A stretch of DNA of 8,098 nt from Candidatus Aenigmatarchaeota archaeon (GCA_016198605.1 JACQIG010000063.1:1-8098); one strand, 5' to 3'; shown: positions 1 to 6,172, counted from the stretch's first letter. Made by a program: numbers and translations. The notes: generated by a model not told the origin, from the letters alone.

Positions 1-7
1 CCTGAAC

Positions 8-155
8 ATCCCAAGGAACGAGTGCCCCAGGTACGAGGAGGACTAGAGTCTTCCGGGATATTGTGCCGCAGCACAGCCACAGATCCGGCGATGATAAGCC
101 CGACGATAACATCGTCGGTAGGCACTCCATCGCCGGCAGGCATCGATGCGGCACA
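8..155 (+). ncRNA. Candidate structured RNA, class unknown
   Basis: This stretch has no convincing coding frame but folds well on paper. Stems seen: ATCCC 8-12 with GGGAT 55-59, closing two hairpins (GTGCC 22-26 with GGTAC 30-34; 37-43 with 48-54). Then a long rod follows: GTGCCGCA 63-70 with TGCGGCAC 147-154, an internal loop (71-84 / 137-146), CCGGCGATG 85-93 with CATCGCCGG 128-136, and CCGACGAT 100-107 with ATCGTCGG 111-118. The 8-, 9- and 8-bp stems are perfect and properly nested, which is hard to get by chance. A large two-sided internal loop above an 8-bp stem, with ACA at 153-155 beside it, recalls an H/ACA guide RNA, but I cannot find a canonical K-turn. RNase P, SRP and rRNA signatures were not found. 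The strand is inferred from the T-run hairpin downstream; the 5' end may lie outside the window. Confidence 0.5.
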
Positions 156-157
156 TC

Positions 158-182
158 TCTTGCGGGCAGGCCGCAAGATTTT
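158..182 (+). terminator. Stem-loop plus T-run, terminator-like
   Basis: An 8-bp perfect stem, TCTTGCGG (158-165) with CCGCAAGA (171-178), has a 5-nt loop and is followed directly by TTTT (179-182). It sits immediately after the candidate structured RNA and 25 nt before the surface-protein start. It could end the RNA transcript, or act as an expression platform if the RNA is a cis-regulatory leader. Archaea often terminate at T-runs alone, so the stem may simply be the last helix of the RNA. Confidence 0.45.
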
Positions 183-207
183 GATAAAAATAAAGGGAGT
201 GATTGGT

Positions 208-1773
208 ATGAAGGAAATAGCTGCCGTCGCAGCCGTGCTGTTCGCGCTGGCGATTGCGATGTCAGGAAACGGCTTGGGGATGCCTGATGGCGGCATCCGC
301 GGCAATGCCAACGGGCTTGTGTACGTCACGGCTGACGGGCCAGACGGCGGGCTGGAGGTGCCGGAAGCGGGAGAGAGGAACCCAAACTGGAGAATAATAA
401 GTGAAACGGTGGTACCTTTTGACAGCGAGCTTCCGGCAAACAACACCAACCAGACGGACGATGATAACGAGACAGAGGATGAGGACGATAACCTCAAATT
501 GCACCTTATTGAGGGGCAGACACAGACAGTAAGAGTCAAAGGTGTCCAATACCAAATAGAACTACTTTCGGTCGTAGATGTGAACACAATAAATATCTGC
601 ATCAACAACGACTGCGACTCAGTTGATGAAGGAGTCTCCAGGACGTTAAGCGGCCTTTCGTTCTTGGTGCTCAATGTCAGCTTCGGTAACAACACTGTCA
701 ACAACACCGCCAATAGCTCCGCTGATATTGTCATCGACTTGGACGATGATGAGAACGGGACTGTGGACAAGATGAACATGTCCATGGAAAGGATAGCCGA
801 TGCCAGGGAGGCCATAGCAGAGCTGGAGATGAGGCTCAACACCAGCAGCAACACGAGCGCGAACTTCAGCGATAAGCAGGAGTCCCTCGCCGGGCACCTG
901 CTGGAGAAGGCAAAGGAGAAGCTCGAGAAGGCAGAAGAGGCCTTTGAAGAGGGTGATTATGGCGAGGCATTCGGGCAGGCAACGGCAGCCAGGTCGCTTG
1001 CCAGGAACGGGCTGCGCGCGCTGATGAGGGGCGGTGAGCCTTCCGTGGCCAGGATAGACATAAAGACAAAGGTGCGCAATGACGAGGGCATGACCAGGGT
1101 CAAGATAAGGACAGACCTCGTGAAGGAGGAGTTCACCATGGCCACCACGGACAGGGAGGACATCCTTGAGGAGATATCACGGAGGACCGGCCTCACTGTG
1201 GAAGAGCTGCAGCAGGCTATAATAAAGGAGGAAACCGAGGTGAAGATAAGGATACCCGGCAAGCCTGAACTCAGCGCAAGGGGATTCTCCATGGCCCCGG
1301 GCAAGAAGAGCCTGCGGATAGAGGAGGAGAATGACGAAGGCTCTGTAGTGATGAACGTGGATGCCGAAGGCAGGGTTGTCGTAGTTGTTTACGGCGACGA
1401 CACGCTGACCATAGAAAGGGGCGAGTCAACGATAACCATAAGGGAAGGCTCCGTCTCTGCGGAAACGGAGGCTGAGCTTGAATGGGACGGCCAGAGCCTG
1501 CTGGTGCAGAAGGGCAACCGCAAGGGCAAGGTTGTAGTGCTGCCTGAAAGCGCGTCAGATTCGGCGAGGACGCATGCGCTGTTCTTCACAGTGCAGGACG
1601 TGAAGCTGGACGTAAGCGAAGATGGCAAGGTAGTCTACACCGTGAAGGGAGTGCAGAAAGGCAAGCTGCTCGGGCTGTTTGACGTGGAGCTCGAGGGCGA
1701 CGCGGACGTTGACGCATCAAGCGGCACCGTAGTCAGGATAAACAAGCCATTTTGGGCAGCGCTGGTCTTTTAA
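208..1773 (+). CDS. Secreted, sequon-rich archaeal surface protein
   Basis: This is a predicted exported protein of 521 aa, function unknown. I start it at ATG 208 because a signal peptide begins there (K2, hydrophobic core 4-18) and GGGAGTGA-like bases precede it; the open frame back to 22 has no signal and crosses the structured RNA. After the signal comes a linker with an acidic NQTDDDNETEDEDD stretch, then a small beta domain (about 98-160) with Cys131 and Cys136, which could form a disulphide. Twelve N-X-S/T sequons lie between residues 78 and 221, consistent with heavy N-glycosylation. Residues 191-275 are predicted helical (EKAKEKLEKAEEAFEEGDY), and 280-521 are beta-rich. The C-terminus, GKLLGLF then VDASSG and KPFWA, resembles a C-terminal motif I recall from archaeal secreted proteins. 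No membrane anchor is visible at the C-terminus. It is followed by a G5/C5 hairpin. Confidence 0.8.
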   Translation: MKEIAAVAAVLFALAIAMSGNGLGMPDGGIRGNANGLVYVTADGPDGGLEVPEAGERNPNWRIISETVVPFDSELPANNTNQTDDDNETEDEDDNLKLHLIEGQTQTVRVKGVQYQIELLSVVDVNTINICINNDCDSVDEGVSRTLSGLSFLVLNVSFGNNTVNNTANSSADIVIDLDDDENGTVDKMNMSMERIADAREAIAELEMRLNTSSNTSANFSDKQESLAGHLLEKAKEKLEKAEEAFEEGDYGEAFGQATAARSLARNGLRALMRGGEPSVARIDIKTKVRNDEGMTRVKIRTDLVKEEFTMATTDREDILEEISRRTGLTVEELQQAIIKEETEVKIRIPGKPELSARGFSMAPGKKSLRIEEENDEGSVVMNVDAEGRVVVVVYGDDTLTIERGESTITIREGSVSAETEAELEWDGQSLLVQKGNRKGKVVVLPESASDSARTHALFFTVQDVKLDVSEDGKVVYTVKGVQKGKLLGLFDVELEGDADVDASSGTVVRINKPFWAALVF

Positions 1774-1783
1774 GCCAAAAACC

Positions 1784-1818
1784 GGGGGCGTAGCGCACCC
1801 CCTTTACCTTTATTTTGT
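1784..1818 (+). terminator. GC hairpin and T-rich tail after surface-protein gene
   Basis: GGGGG (1784-1788) pairs with CCCCC (1798-1802), with extra G-C and G-T pairs inside, followed by a T-rich run (TTTACCTTTATTTTGTT). It lies 11 nt after the stop codon of the surface-protein gene and fits a transcription end. The same T-rich stretch could supply a weak TATA-like element for the next small gene. Confidence 0.5.
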
Positions 1819-1840
1819 TATTTCCGTGTCAAAATCCGGG

Positions 1841-1845
1841 GGTGA
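1841..1845 (+). promoter_or_regulatory. Shine-Dalgarno GGTGA for the zinc-finger microprotein
   Basis: GGTGA, within GGGGGTGAGGG, lies 4 nt before ATG 1850. It matches the anti-Shine-Dalgarno sequence well and is the main evidence that the 45-codon frame after it is translated. Confidence 0.65.
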
Positions 1846-1849
1846 GGGT

Positions 1850-1987
1850 ATGAGTTGCATAATATGCGGGGAAAGCAGGGATGACGTGGAGTTCCTGTGG
1901 CGCTACAGGGACATCACGATAGGCTTCTGCTACAACCACATGGCCGAGTACATAGACACGATAAGAAGCTCTGGGTTTGTCAACTAA
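1850..1987 (+). CDS. Small CxxC/CxxH zinc-finger protein, 45 aa
   Basis: A 45-residue frame begins MSCIICGESRDD and ends SGFVN. Cys3 and Cys6 form a CxxC knuckle and Cys27 and His30 form CxxH, spaced by 20 residues, as expected for one zinc-binding finger with a short beta-hairpin between (FLWRYRDITIGFCYNH). A strong Shine-Dalgarno stands 4 nt upstream. It follows the surface-protein gene on the same strand but is separated by a terminator-like hairpin, so it probably has its own transcript. It converges with the next gene, the stops being 4 nt apart. The target is unknown: nucleic-acid or protein binding are both possible. I do not recognise a named family. Confidence 0.7.
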   Translation: MSCIICGESRDDVEFLWRYRDITIGFCYNHMAEYIDTIRSSGFVN

Positions 1988-1991
1988 AAAC

Positions 1992-2201
1992 TCAAAACCT
2001 TTCTGCCAGCCCCATAATATAACTGCTTATAACAGGCCATGTGACAGAAATCGTGGCGGCATGGTAAATAAAACTCGTCCTCAGCGTATCCGGATCGTTG
2101 AAGCTATCATCCATCACAGCTGAATAAAGGCCTGTATAAGGAAACCAGTATTTCCATCTGGGCGCCTGTTTTCTCCCGTCCAGGCCATCAAATGGTTCCA
2201 T
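1992..2201 (-). CDS. Hypothetical small protein, possible single membrane segment
   Basis: A 69-aa frame beginning MEPFDGLDGRKQAP, unrecognised. It is rich in W, Y and F. The segment from about residue 43 to 65 (SFIYHAATISV then TWPVISSYIMGL) is mostly uncharged and could cross or lie on the membrane. Evidence that it is a real gene: it fills the gap between two genes with little waste, and on the minus strand a TTATATG box (about 2222-2229) is centred 24-25 nt upstream of its ATG, the spacing expected of a leaderless archaeal transcript. No Shine-Dalgarno is seen, which agrees with a leaderless mRNA. It is divergent from the helicase gene. It could still be a chance frame. Confidence 0.5.
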   Translation of the reverse strand: MEPFDGLDGRKQAPRWKYWFPYTGLYSAVMDDSFNDPDTLRTSFIYHAATISVTWPVISSYIMGLAERF

Positions 2202-2220
2202 ATCAAATACTTAGCTGCTG

Positions 2221-2239
2221 TCATATAAGACTTTAATCC
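2221..2239. promoter_or_regulatory. Shared divergent TATA region
   Basis: TCATATAAG (2221-2229) reads as a TATA element in both directions. On the minus strand it is about 25 nt from ATG 2201. On the plus strand it would start RNA near 2251, while the neighbouring CTTTAATC (2231-2238) is about 25 nt from ATG 2260, so leaderless initiation is also possible there. No Shine-Dalgarno precedes the helicase start. Confidence 0.5.
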
Positions 2240-2259
2240 TTCCCACCCTAATTCTAATC

Positions 2260-3783
2260 ATGCCCTACGTTTCCCACCCGCTGATCAAGCCAGATTCAAT
2301 AGAGAGCAGGTCCTACCAAGAGAATGTGGTGCAGGAGGCGCTGAAGAGGAATGTGCTATGCGTGTTCCCCACGGGGCTTGGGAAGACGCCGGTGGCGGTG
2401 ATAGTGGCGGCGCACAGGCTGGAGAAGTATCCTGGCAGCAGCATACTCGTGCTTGCGCCCACCAAGCCCCTCACAAACCAGAATTATGAGGTGTTCAGGA
2501 AGTTCCTTAACCTGGTGGGGGATGGGGACCCGTTCCAGGTGGTGACGGGGACCATACCTCCTGAAAAAAGGAAGGGGTTATACCGCACAAAGAAGCTCCT
2601 TTTCGCGACCCCGCAGACCATCCACAATGACCTCAAATCGGGCATAATATCGCTGAAGGATTTCTCCCTCCTGGTAACGGACGAGGCGCACCATTCCGTG
2701 GGCGGCTATTCCTATCCGTATATTGCGAAGAGGTACCTGGAGGAGGCGGAGCACCCAAGGGTGCTTGCGCTGACAGCATCCCCCGGCGCGACCAGGCAGA
2801 AGATAGAGGAGATATACAAATCGCTGGGGCTTGAGGCCATAGAGATAAAGACGGAGAGGGACGAGGATGTCAGCCCTTACGTGAAGGAGAAGTACATTGA
2901 GTGGGTCTCCGTTGACCTGCCGGAGAGCTTCCTGCAGATAAAGAAGCTGATAGAGGGGGTTTATTTTGAGAAGCTGAACAGCATAAAGCGCATGGGTTTC
3001 AGGAAACCCGTGAAGCTGATAAACAGGAGGGATCTGCTGAACCTGCAGGTGGCGCTGCAGAAGCAGATTAGCAGGGGGAACAGGGCAGCCTTCGGGATGG
3101 TTTCAACTGTCGCGCAGGCGATAAAGCTTGAACATGCCCTCATGCTGCTGGAAACGCAGGGCATAGCCGTGCTTGAGAACTACTGGAAGAAGCTGAGGGA
3201 GGACCAGTCAAAGGGCGCGCTGGCCATTGTGAACGACAGGAGCATCTCAAACGCCATGTGGCTCACCCGCGGGCTGCACGAGTCAGGCTCCACCCACCCA
3301 AAAATGGGCAAGCTGCTGGGCATAGTGAACAGGGAGCTGCTGGAAAACCCCAACAGCAGGATAATAGTATTCGCCACCTACAGGGAAACGGTCAAGGGGA
3401 TAGCCGCGGCCTTGGGCAACCTGCAGAACGCAAGGCCCTTTGAATTCATAGGCCAGAAAGGCGGCCTCACGCAGAAGGAGCAGATAGCGAGGCTTGAGCG
3501 CTTCAAGTCAGGCGAGTACAACATACTCGTGGGCACGAGCATATCCGAAGAAGGGCTTGACATAGCCAGCGCCAACATAGCCATATTCTATGAGCCTGTC
3601 CCCTCGCCCCTCAGGGCGATACAGAGGCGCGGCAGGGTGGGCCGCGCGGATGTGGGCAGGGTGATAATCCTCATGGCCAAGAACACGCGTGATGAGGCCT
3701 ACCACTGGTCAGCCGTACAGAAGGAGAGGAAGATGAAGGACACGCTCCTTGATATGCGCGGCGGGCAAGAAAATGAAAAATGA
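2260..3783 (+). CDS. hef: Hef/FANCM-type superfamily 2 helicase, no nuclease domain
   Basis: This 507-aa SF2 DNA helicase belongs to the Hef/FANCM/Mph1 group, which acts on stalled replication forks and branched DNA using ATP. Motifs in order: Q-like RSYQ (17-20), Walker A FPTGLGKT (36-43), Ia APTKPL (66-71), TPQT (117-120), Walker B DEAHH (141-145), III TAS (172-174), IV FATYRET (371-377), V VGTSISEEGLDI (424-435), VI QRRGRVGR (455-462). The helical insert between the two RecA domains (about 205-345), including HALMLLETQG, is typical of Hef. Euryarchaeal Hef usually continues into an XPF-type ERKxxxD nuclease and HhH domain (about 750 aa). Here the protein stops about 45 residues after motif VI, so it is helicase only. 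The end is a clean stop, 3 nt from the convergent neighbour's stop, with no sign of nuclease remnants downstream. Confidence 0.93.
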   Translation: MPYVSHPLIKPDSIESRSYQENVVQEALKRNVLCVFPTGLGKTPVAVIVAAHRLEKYPGSSILVLAPTKPLTNQNYEVFRKFLNLVGDGDPFQVVTGTIPPEKRKGLYRTKKLLFATPQTIHNDLKSGIISLKDFSLLVTDEAHHSVGGYSYPYIAKRYLEEAEHPRVLALTASPGATRQKIEEIYKSLGLEAIEIKTERDEDVSPYVKEKYIEWVSVDLPESFLQIKKLIEGVYFEKLNSIKRMGFRKPVKLINRRDLLNLQVALQKQISRGNRAAFGMVSTVAQAIKLEHALMLLETQGIAVLENYWKKLREDQSKGALAIVNDRSISNAMWLTRGLHESGSTHPKMGKLLGIVNRELLENPNSRIIVFATYRETVKGIAAALGNLQNARPFEFIGQKGGLTQKEQIARLERFKSGEYNILVGTSISEEGLDIASANIAIFYEPVPSPLRAIQRRGRVGRADVGRVIILMAKNTRDEAYHWSAVQKERKMKDTLLDMRGGQENEK

Positions 3784-3786
3784 CAG

Positions 3787-4122
3787 TTAGTCGCTGGCAG
3801 CTGCAGAGATGTATTGTTCCGCGGCCTTTTGCAGTTTCAATAGTTTACCCTTCATGTCCTGGAATATGGCATCATTCGGGTCTGCATCTGATAATAGGAT
3901 GTCAAAGGCCACACCCGTCCCGCTTCTCCTATCTCTTCTTTCCCTGAGGGCTGCGAACCCGTATTTTGGCACCTCAATGAGGTACAAATGTGCCTCCTCC
4001 CCGGCCTGCCCAGAAGCTATGTGGTAGCGCTCGGCTATACTGTTTTTGCCGTAATCTGTTAGTATTCCCATGAGGTCGCTCTTTACTTTGCCATGCCTGT
4101 CATGTATTGTGAGATGCAGCAT
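3787..4122 (-). CDS. Hypothetical protein, 111 aa
   Basis: I do not recognise this protein. It begins MLHLTIHDRHGK and looks beta-rich with mixed charge in the first two thirds, including a basic ALRERRDRRSGTG stretch, then ends in a likely helix (DMKGKLLKLQKAAEQYISAA). There is no signal peptide or membrane segment, so it is probably cytoplasmic. The frame is supported by position, since it fills the interval between the helicase and TFB genes, and by a TTATTAA element (about 4147-4153, minus strand) some 28 nt upstream of the ATG, consistent with a leaderless start. It is convergent with the helicase and divergent from TFB, sharing the AT-rich promoter region with TFB. A shorter frame on the opposite strand (3809-4027) is less protein-like. 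Confidence 0.65.
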   Translation of the reverse strand: MLHLTIHDRHGKVKSDLMGILTDYGKNSIAERYHIASGQAGEEAHLYLIEVPKYGFAALRERRDRRSGTGVAFDILLSDADPNDAIFQDMKGKLLKLQKAAEQYISAAASD

Positions 4123-4145
4123 GCATAATATTGCATTGCCTACCT

Positions 4146-4155
4146 GCTTAATAAC
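4146..4155 (-). promoter_or_regulatory. TATA-like box for the 111-aa gene
   Basis: On the minus strand the sequence reads GTTATTAAGC, an AT-rich element centred near 4150, about 28 nt before the A of ATG 4122. No Shine-Dalgarno is seen before that ATG, so a leaderless transcript is inferred. Confidence 0.4.
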
Positions 4156-4219
4156 CTATGCCGGGGGGATACGTCAATCGTTAATTTCAGTGTCTTGGAG
4201 CACTTTTAAGGAAGGGATG

Positions 4220-4282
4220 CCTATATAAACGGGTCGTAACCTTTATATAGGGGTAATCCATATATATTAGTAATTTATATTC
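4220..4282 (+). promoter_or_regulatory. Multiple TATA boxes upstream of TFB
   Basis: Four TATA-like elements lie in a row: CTATATAAA (4221-4229), TTTATATA (4242-4249, the best match, preceded by GTAACC as a possible BRE), ATATATATTAG (4260-4270) and ATTTATATTC (4273-4282). Expected starts would fall near 4250, 4271, 4290 and 4304, giving leaders of roughly 25-80 nt before the TFB start. Several starts would suit a gene that tunes its own expression, but which are used cannot be told from sequence. Confidence 0.6.
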
Positions 4283-4290
4283 ACTAAAGG

Positions 4291-4313
4291 GGGGTAACAA
4301 ATTTCTATACCCC
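4291..4313 (+). promoter_or_regulatory. GGGGTA/TACCCC leader hairpin or operator
   Basis: GGGGTA (4291-4296) is complementary to TACCCC (4308-4313) across an 11-nt loop, just ahead of the TFB start. A second copy of GGGGTAA stands at 4250-4256, directly after the best TATA box. The arrangement could be an mRNA hairpin or a protein-binding site with a direct and an inverted copy. Confidence 0.3.
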
Positions 4314-4327
4314 TCGTGGAGATGCGC

Positions 4328-5641
4328 ATGACTCCAGGTAAGAGGCGAGAGGCCATGCAGATGGTGGAAGAATCCCAGCCGCAGCAAGCGCAGAGGGGGG
4401 CGGTGAAGTGCCCAGAATGCGGTTCTACAAAGATAATATATGACGCCACCAGGGGGGAGTCCGTATGCGGCTCCTGCGGTTCAGTCCTGAAGGAGAGCAT
4501 GATAGACCTCACGCAGGAGTGGAGGGCCTTTGATGATGACCAGAGGAGCAGGAGGGTCAGGACAGGGGCTGCCCTCACGCCCACCAAGCACGACCAGGGG
4601 ATAACCACCGAGATAGGCAAGGGCAGGGGCGAGCTCTTCAAGGTGGCCTCAAAGAAGAGGGCGCAGTATTACAGGCTGACAAAGTGGCACAAGAGGCTGA
4701 TTAAGTCAAAGGACAGGAACCTTTCATTCGCTTTCTCGGAGCTCCAGAGGCTTATCTCATTCCTGCACCTTTCCAGGGCAATACACGAGAAGGTGGCCAA
4801 GCTCTACCAGCAGGCCGTCAACAAGGGCCTGGTCAGGGGCAGGTCCACGGAGAGCATAATAGCCGCACTGCTTTACACGACCTGCAGGGAGGAGGGCGCC
4901 CCGAGGACGCTGGACGAGATTTCCAAGGCCTCCGGAATCAACAGGCGTGAGATAGGCAAGACCTACAGGTACATAGCAAGGAAGCTGAGGATAAGGATCC
5001 TGCCTGCCAAGGCGCAGGATTACGTCCCCAGGTTCGGCTCGCTCCTTGGCCTTACGGAGAAGGTCCAGGTAAGGGCGGTGGAGGTGCTGGACGACGCCGG
5101 CAAGCAGGACGTCACTTCAGGCAAGGGCCCGATAGGGGTTGCCGCCGCTTCATTGTACATAGCCGCCGTCCTTGAGGGCGAGAAGAAGGCGCAGAGGGAA
5201 GTTGCGGACGCCATAGGCGTTACCGAGGTTACCATAAGGAACCGCTACAAGGAGATAGTGGAGGCCCTGGGCATCAAGGACAAGGTTGAGGAGCTGGTGA
5301 AGGAGGAGGAGGAAGCGGAGCTCCAGAAGAGGGCCGATGTTGAAAGGAGGACAAGGGAGGAGACCCTCAGGGCGCAGGCCCTTTCAACCAGGGCGGCTCA
5401 GAAGGAGGCCAAGAGGGCGGGAAGGATGGCGAAGGTCAGGATTGCAAAGAAAAAGAAGCTCAAGGCAAAGCCCAAGCTGACGAGGAAGCTGAAAAAGAAA
5501 GCTCCCAGGAAGAAAGCCAGGAAAGTTAAGGTAAAGAAAGTTAAGGCCAGACCCAAGATTAAGAAGAAAATAACGAAATCCAAGCCAAGAAAGGCAGCCA
5601 AGAGGAAAATCAAGGCAAAAGGCAGGAAGAGGAAGAGATAA
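4328..5641 (+). CDS. tfb: Transcription initiation factor B with long basic tail
   Basis: TFB (TFIIB homologue) bridges TBP-bound promoter DNA and RNA polymerase. I choose ATG 4328 (437 aa) because GGAG lies 6 nt upstream; GTG 4316 and ATG 4322 are in frame and would add only 4 or 2 residues. The N-terminal zinc ribbon has Cys28, Cys31, Cys47 and Cys50 (CPEC, CGSC). The B-finger/linker follows (EWRAFDDDQRSRRVRTG, 64-80). Cyclin repeat 1 spans about 130-222 and repeat 2 about 226-318, with TEVTIRNRYKE as the BRE-reading helix-turn-helix. A usual archaeal TFB ends near here, at about 300-330 aa. This one continues with an acidic, coiled-coil-like stretch (319-360), then a tail in which 41 of the last 67 residues are K or R and none is acidic. 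The tail resembles histone H1 tails and probably binds nucleic acid; this is inference. The gene is convergent with the next, with one base between the stops. Confidence 0.95.
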   Translation: MTPGKRREAMQMVEESQPQQAQRGAVKCPECGSTKIIYDATRGESVCGSCGSVLKESMIDLTQEWRAFDDDQRSRRVRTGAALTPTKHDQGITTEIGKGRGELFKVASKKRAQYYRLTKWHKRLIKSKDRNLSFAFSELQRLISFLHLSRAIHEKVAKLYQQAVNKGLVRGRSTESIIAALLYTTCREEGAPRTLDEISKASGINRREIGKTYRYIARKLRIRILPAKAQDYVPRFGSLLGLTEKVQVRAVEVLDDAGKQDVTSGKGPIGVAAASLYIAAVLEGEKKAQREVADAIGVTEVTIRNRYKEIVEALGIKDKVEELVKEEEEAELQKRADVERRTREETLRAQALSTRAAQKEAKRAGRMAKVRIAKKKKLKAKPKLTRKLKKKAPRKKARKVKVKKVKARPKIKKKITKSKPRKAAKRKIKAKGRKRKR

Positions 5642-5642
5642 A

Positions 5643-6152
5643 TCACTTCAATATCTCATTCGTGATATCAACCCTTGTATCCACAAAATTCCCCTTAACC
5701 GAACCCTCTGAATTTACCCATACCTTTTCAGGCACAAACCTGAAGATCCTCCTGGGAAACAGTTTCAAGAATTCCCTCGGGTGCTTTGGCTTCTTGTTTT
5801 TCCTGCCGTACAGCAGTTTCAGCGCCTTTATTATCTCCCCTATATTTTCAATGCCCAGCTGGTAGGCCTTTCCTTTCATGTAGACGCCAAAGCCGGCCCC
5901 TTCTGGCGCAGCAGAATCATAAATGACGACAAAGACATTCTTGTTTTCCCTGATGTTCCTGGAGTGCTGGTTCTCTGTCCATGAGCACCAGTAGAAGGTA
6001 TAACTCTTATCAAATGCAGAGTAGACAGGAGAATTCCAGGGCTCGCAGTTCTTGCTGGCGGTTGCAATGGTTATGTACAATATCTTGCGTATGCGTGCCT
6101 TAGCCTGGATTGCCAAGTCTTTGGTGTCCCCAGCCATAGTTATAGTATCCAT
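5643..6152 (-). CDS. Pyridoxamine 5'-phosphate oxidase-like flavin-binding protein
   Basis: A 169-aa protein of the FMN-binding split-barrel (PNPOx-like) superfamily. The pattern seen is an N-terminal helix, then ILYITIATASKN, EPWNSPVYSAFD, YTFYWCSWTENQHSRNI and ENKNVFVVIYDS, which matches the strand order and the S-x-H-x-x-N region of the family, followed by GVYMKGKAYQL. The C-terminal part (KNKKPKHPREFLKLFPRRIF) is basic. Members bind FMN, FAD, F420 or haem, and the substrate cannot be read from sequence; this is probably not a true PdxH. It lies 20 bp downstream of the second transporter gene on the same strand and may be co-transcribed. An in-frame ATG at 6137 (164 aa) is a serious alternative start, because TTAAAT at 6159-6164 is about 25 nt upstream of it. 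Confidence 0.85.
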   Translation of the reverse strand: MDTITMAGDTKDLAIQAKARIRKILYITIATASKNCEPWNSPVYSAFDKSYTFYWCSWTENQHSRNIRENKNVFVVIYDSAAPEGAGFGVYMKGKAYQLGIENIGEIIKALKLLYGRKNKKPKHPREFLKLFPRRIFRFVPEKVWVNSEGSVKGNFVDTRVDITNEILK

Positions 6153-6158
6153 ATGGGG

Positions 6159-6164
6159 TTAAAT
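6159..6164 (-). promoter_or_regulatory. Possible internal TATA box before split-barrel gene
   Basis: The minus strand reads ATTTAA here, centred about 25 nt before the in-frame ATG at 6137. It would allow leaderless transcription of the split-barrel gene alone, and would favour the shorter start. It is short and weak evidence. Confidence 0.3.
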
Positions 6165-6172
6165 GTCTTCCC

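Noticed and set aside
31..45. Similarity to the sarcin-ricin loop of 23S rRNA (GTACGAG.AGGAC)
   Set aside because: The sarcin-ricin sequence is nearly invariant and here has an extra base and altered flanks; the surrounding sequence does not match 23S rRNA.
79..89. ACAGA..CCGGC resembling the RNase P conserved region V
   Set aside because: In RNase P this region is near the 3' end and pairs with region I; here the CCGGC is used in a perfect local stem and no region I partner is seen.
87..128. GGCGATG resembling the start of a fluoride (crcB) riboswitch
   Set aside because: The later conserved parts of that riboswitch are missing and a stronger alternative stem (85-93/128-136) uses the same bases.
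22..207. Upstream extension of the surface-protein frame
   Set aside because: It lacks a signal peptide, has random-looking composition, crosses the structured RNA, and would bury the clear signal peptide that begins at 208.
957..1304. Minus-strand frame of 115 codons inside the surface-protein gene
   Set aside because: It is a shadow of the coding frame, rich in serine and leucine, with no start signal or domain.
4267..4641. Minus-strand frame of 124 codons over the TFB promoter and start
   Set aside because: It lies opposite the TFB zinc-ribbon coding sequence and has no family features or start signals.
5398..5646. Minus-strand hydrophobic frame (F/L-rich) that looks like a membrane protein
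   Set aside because: It is the reverse complement of the AAG/AAA-rich TFB tail, which automatically gives Phe/Leu codons.
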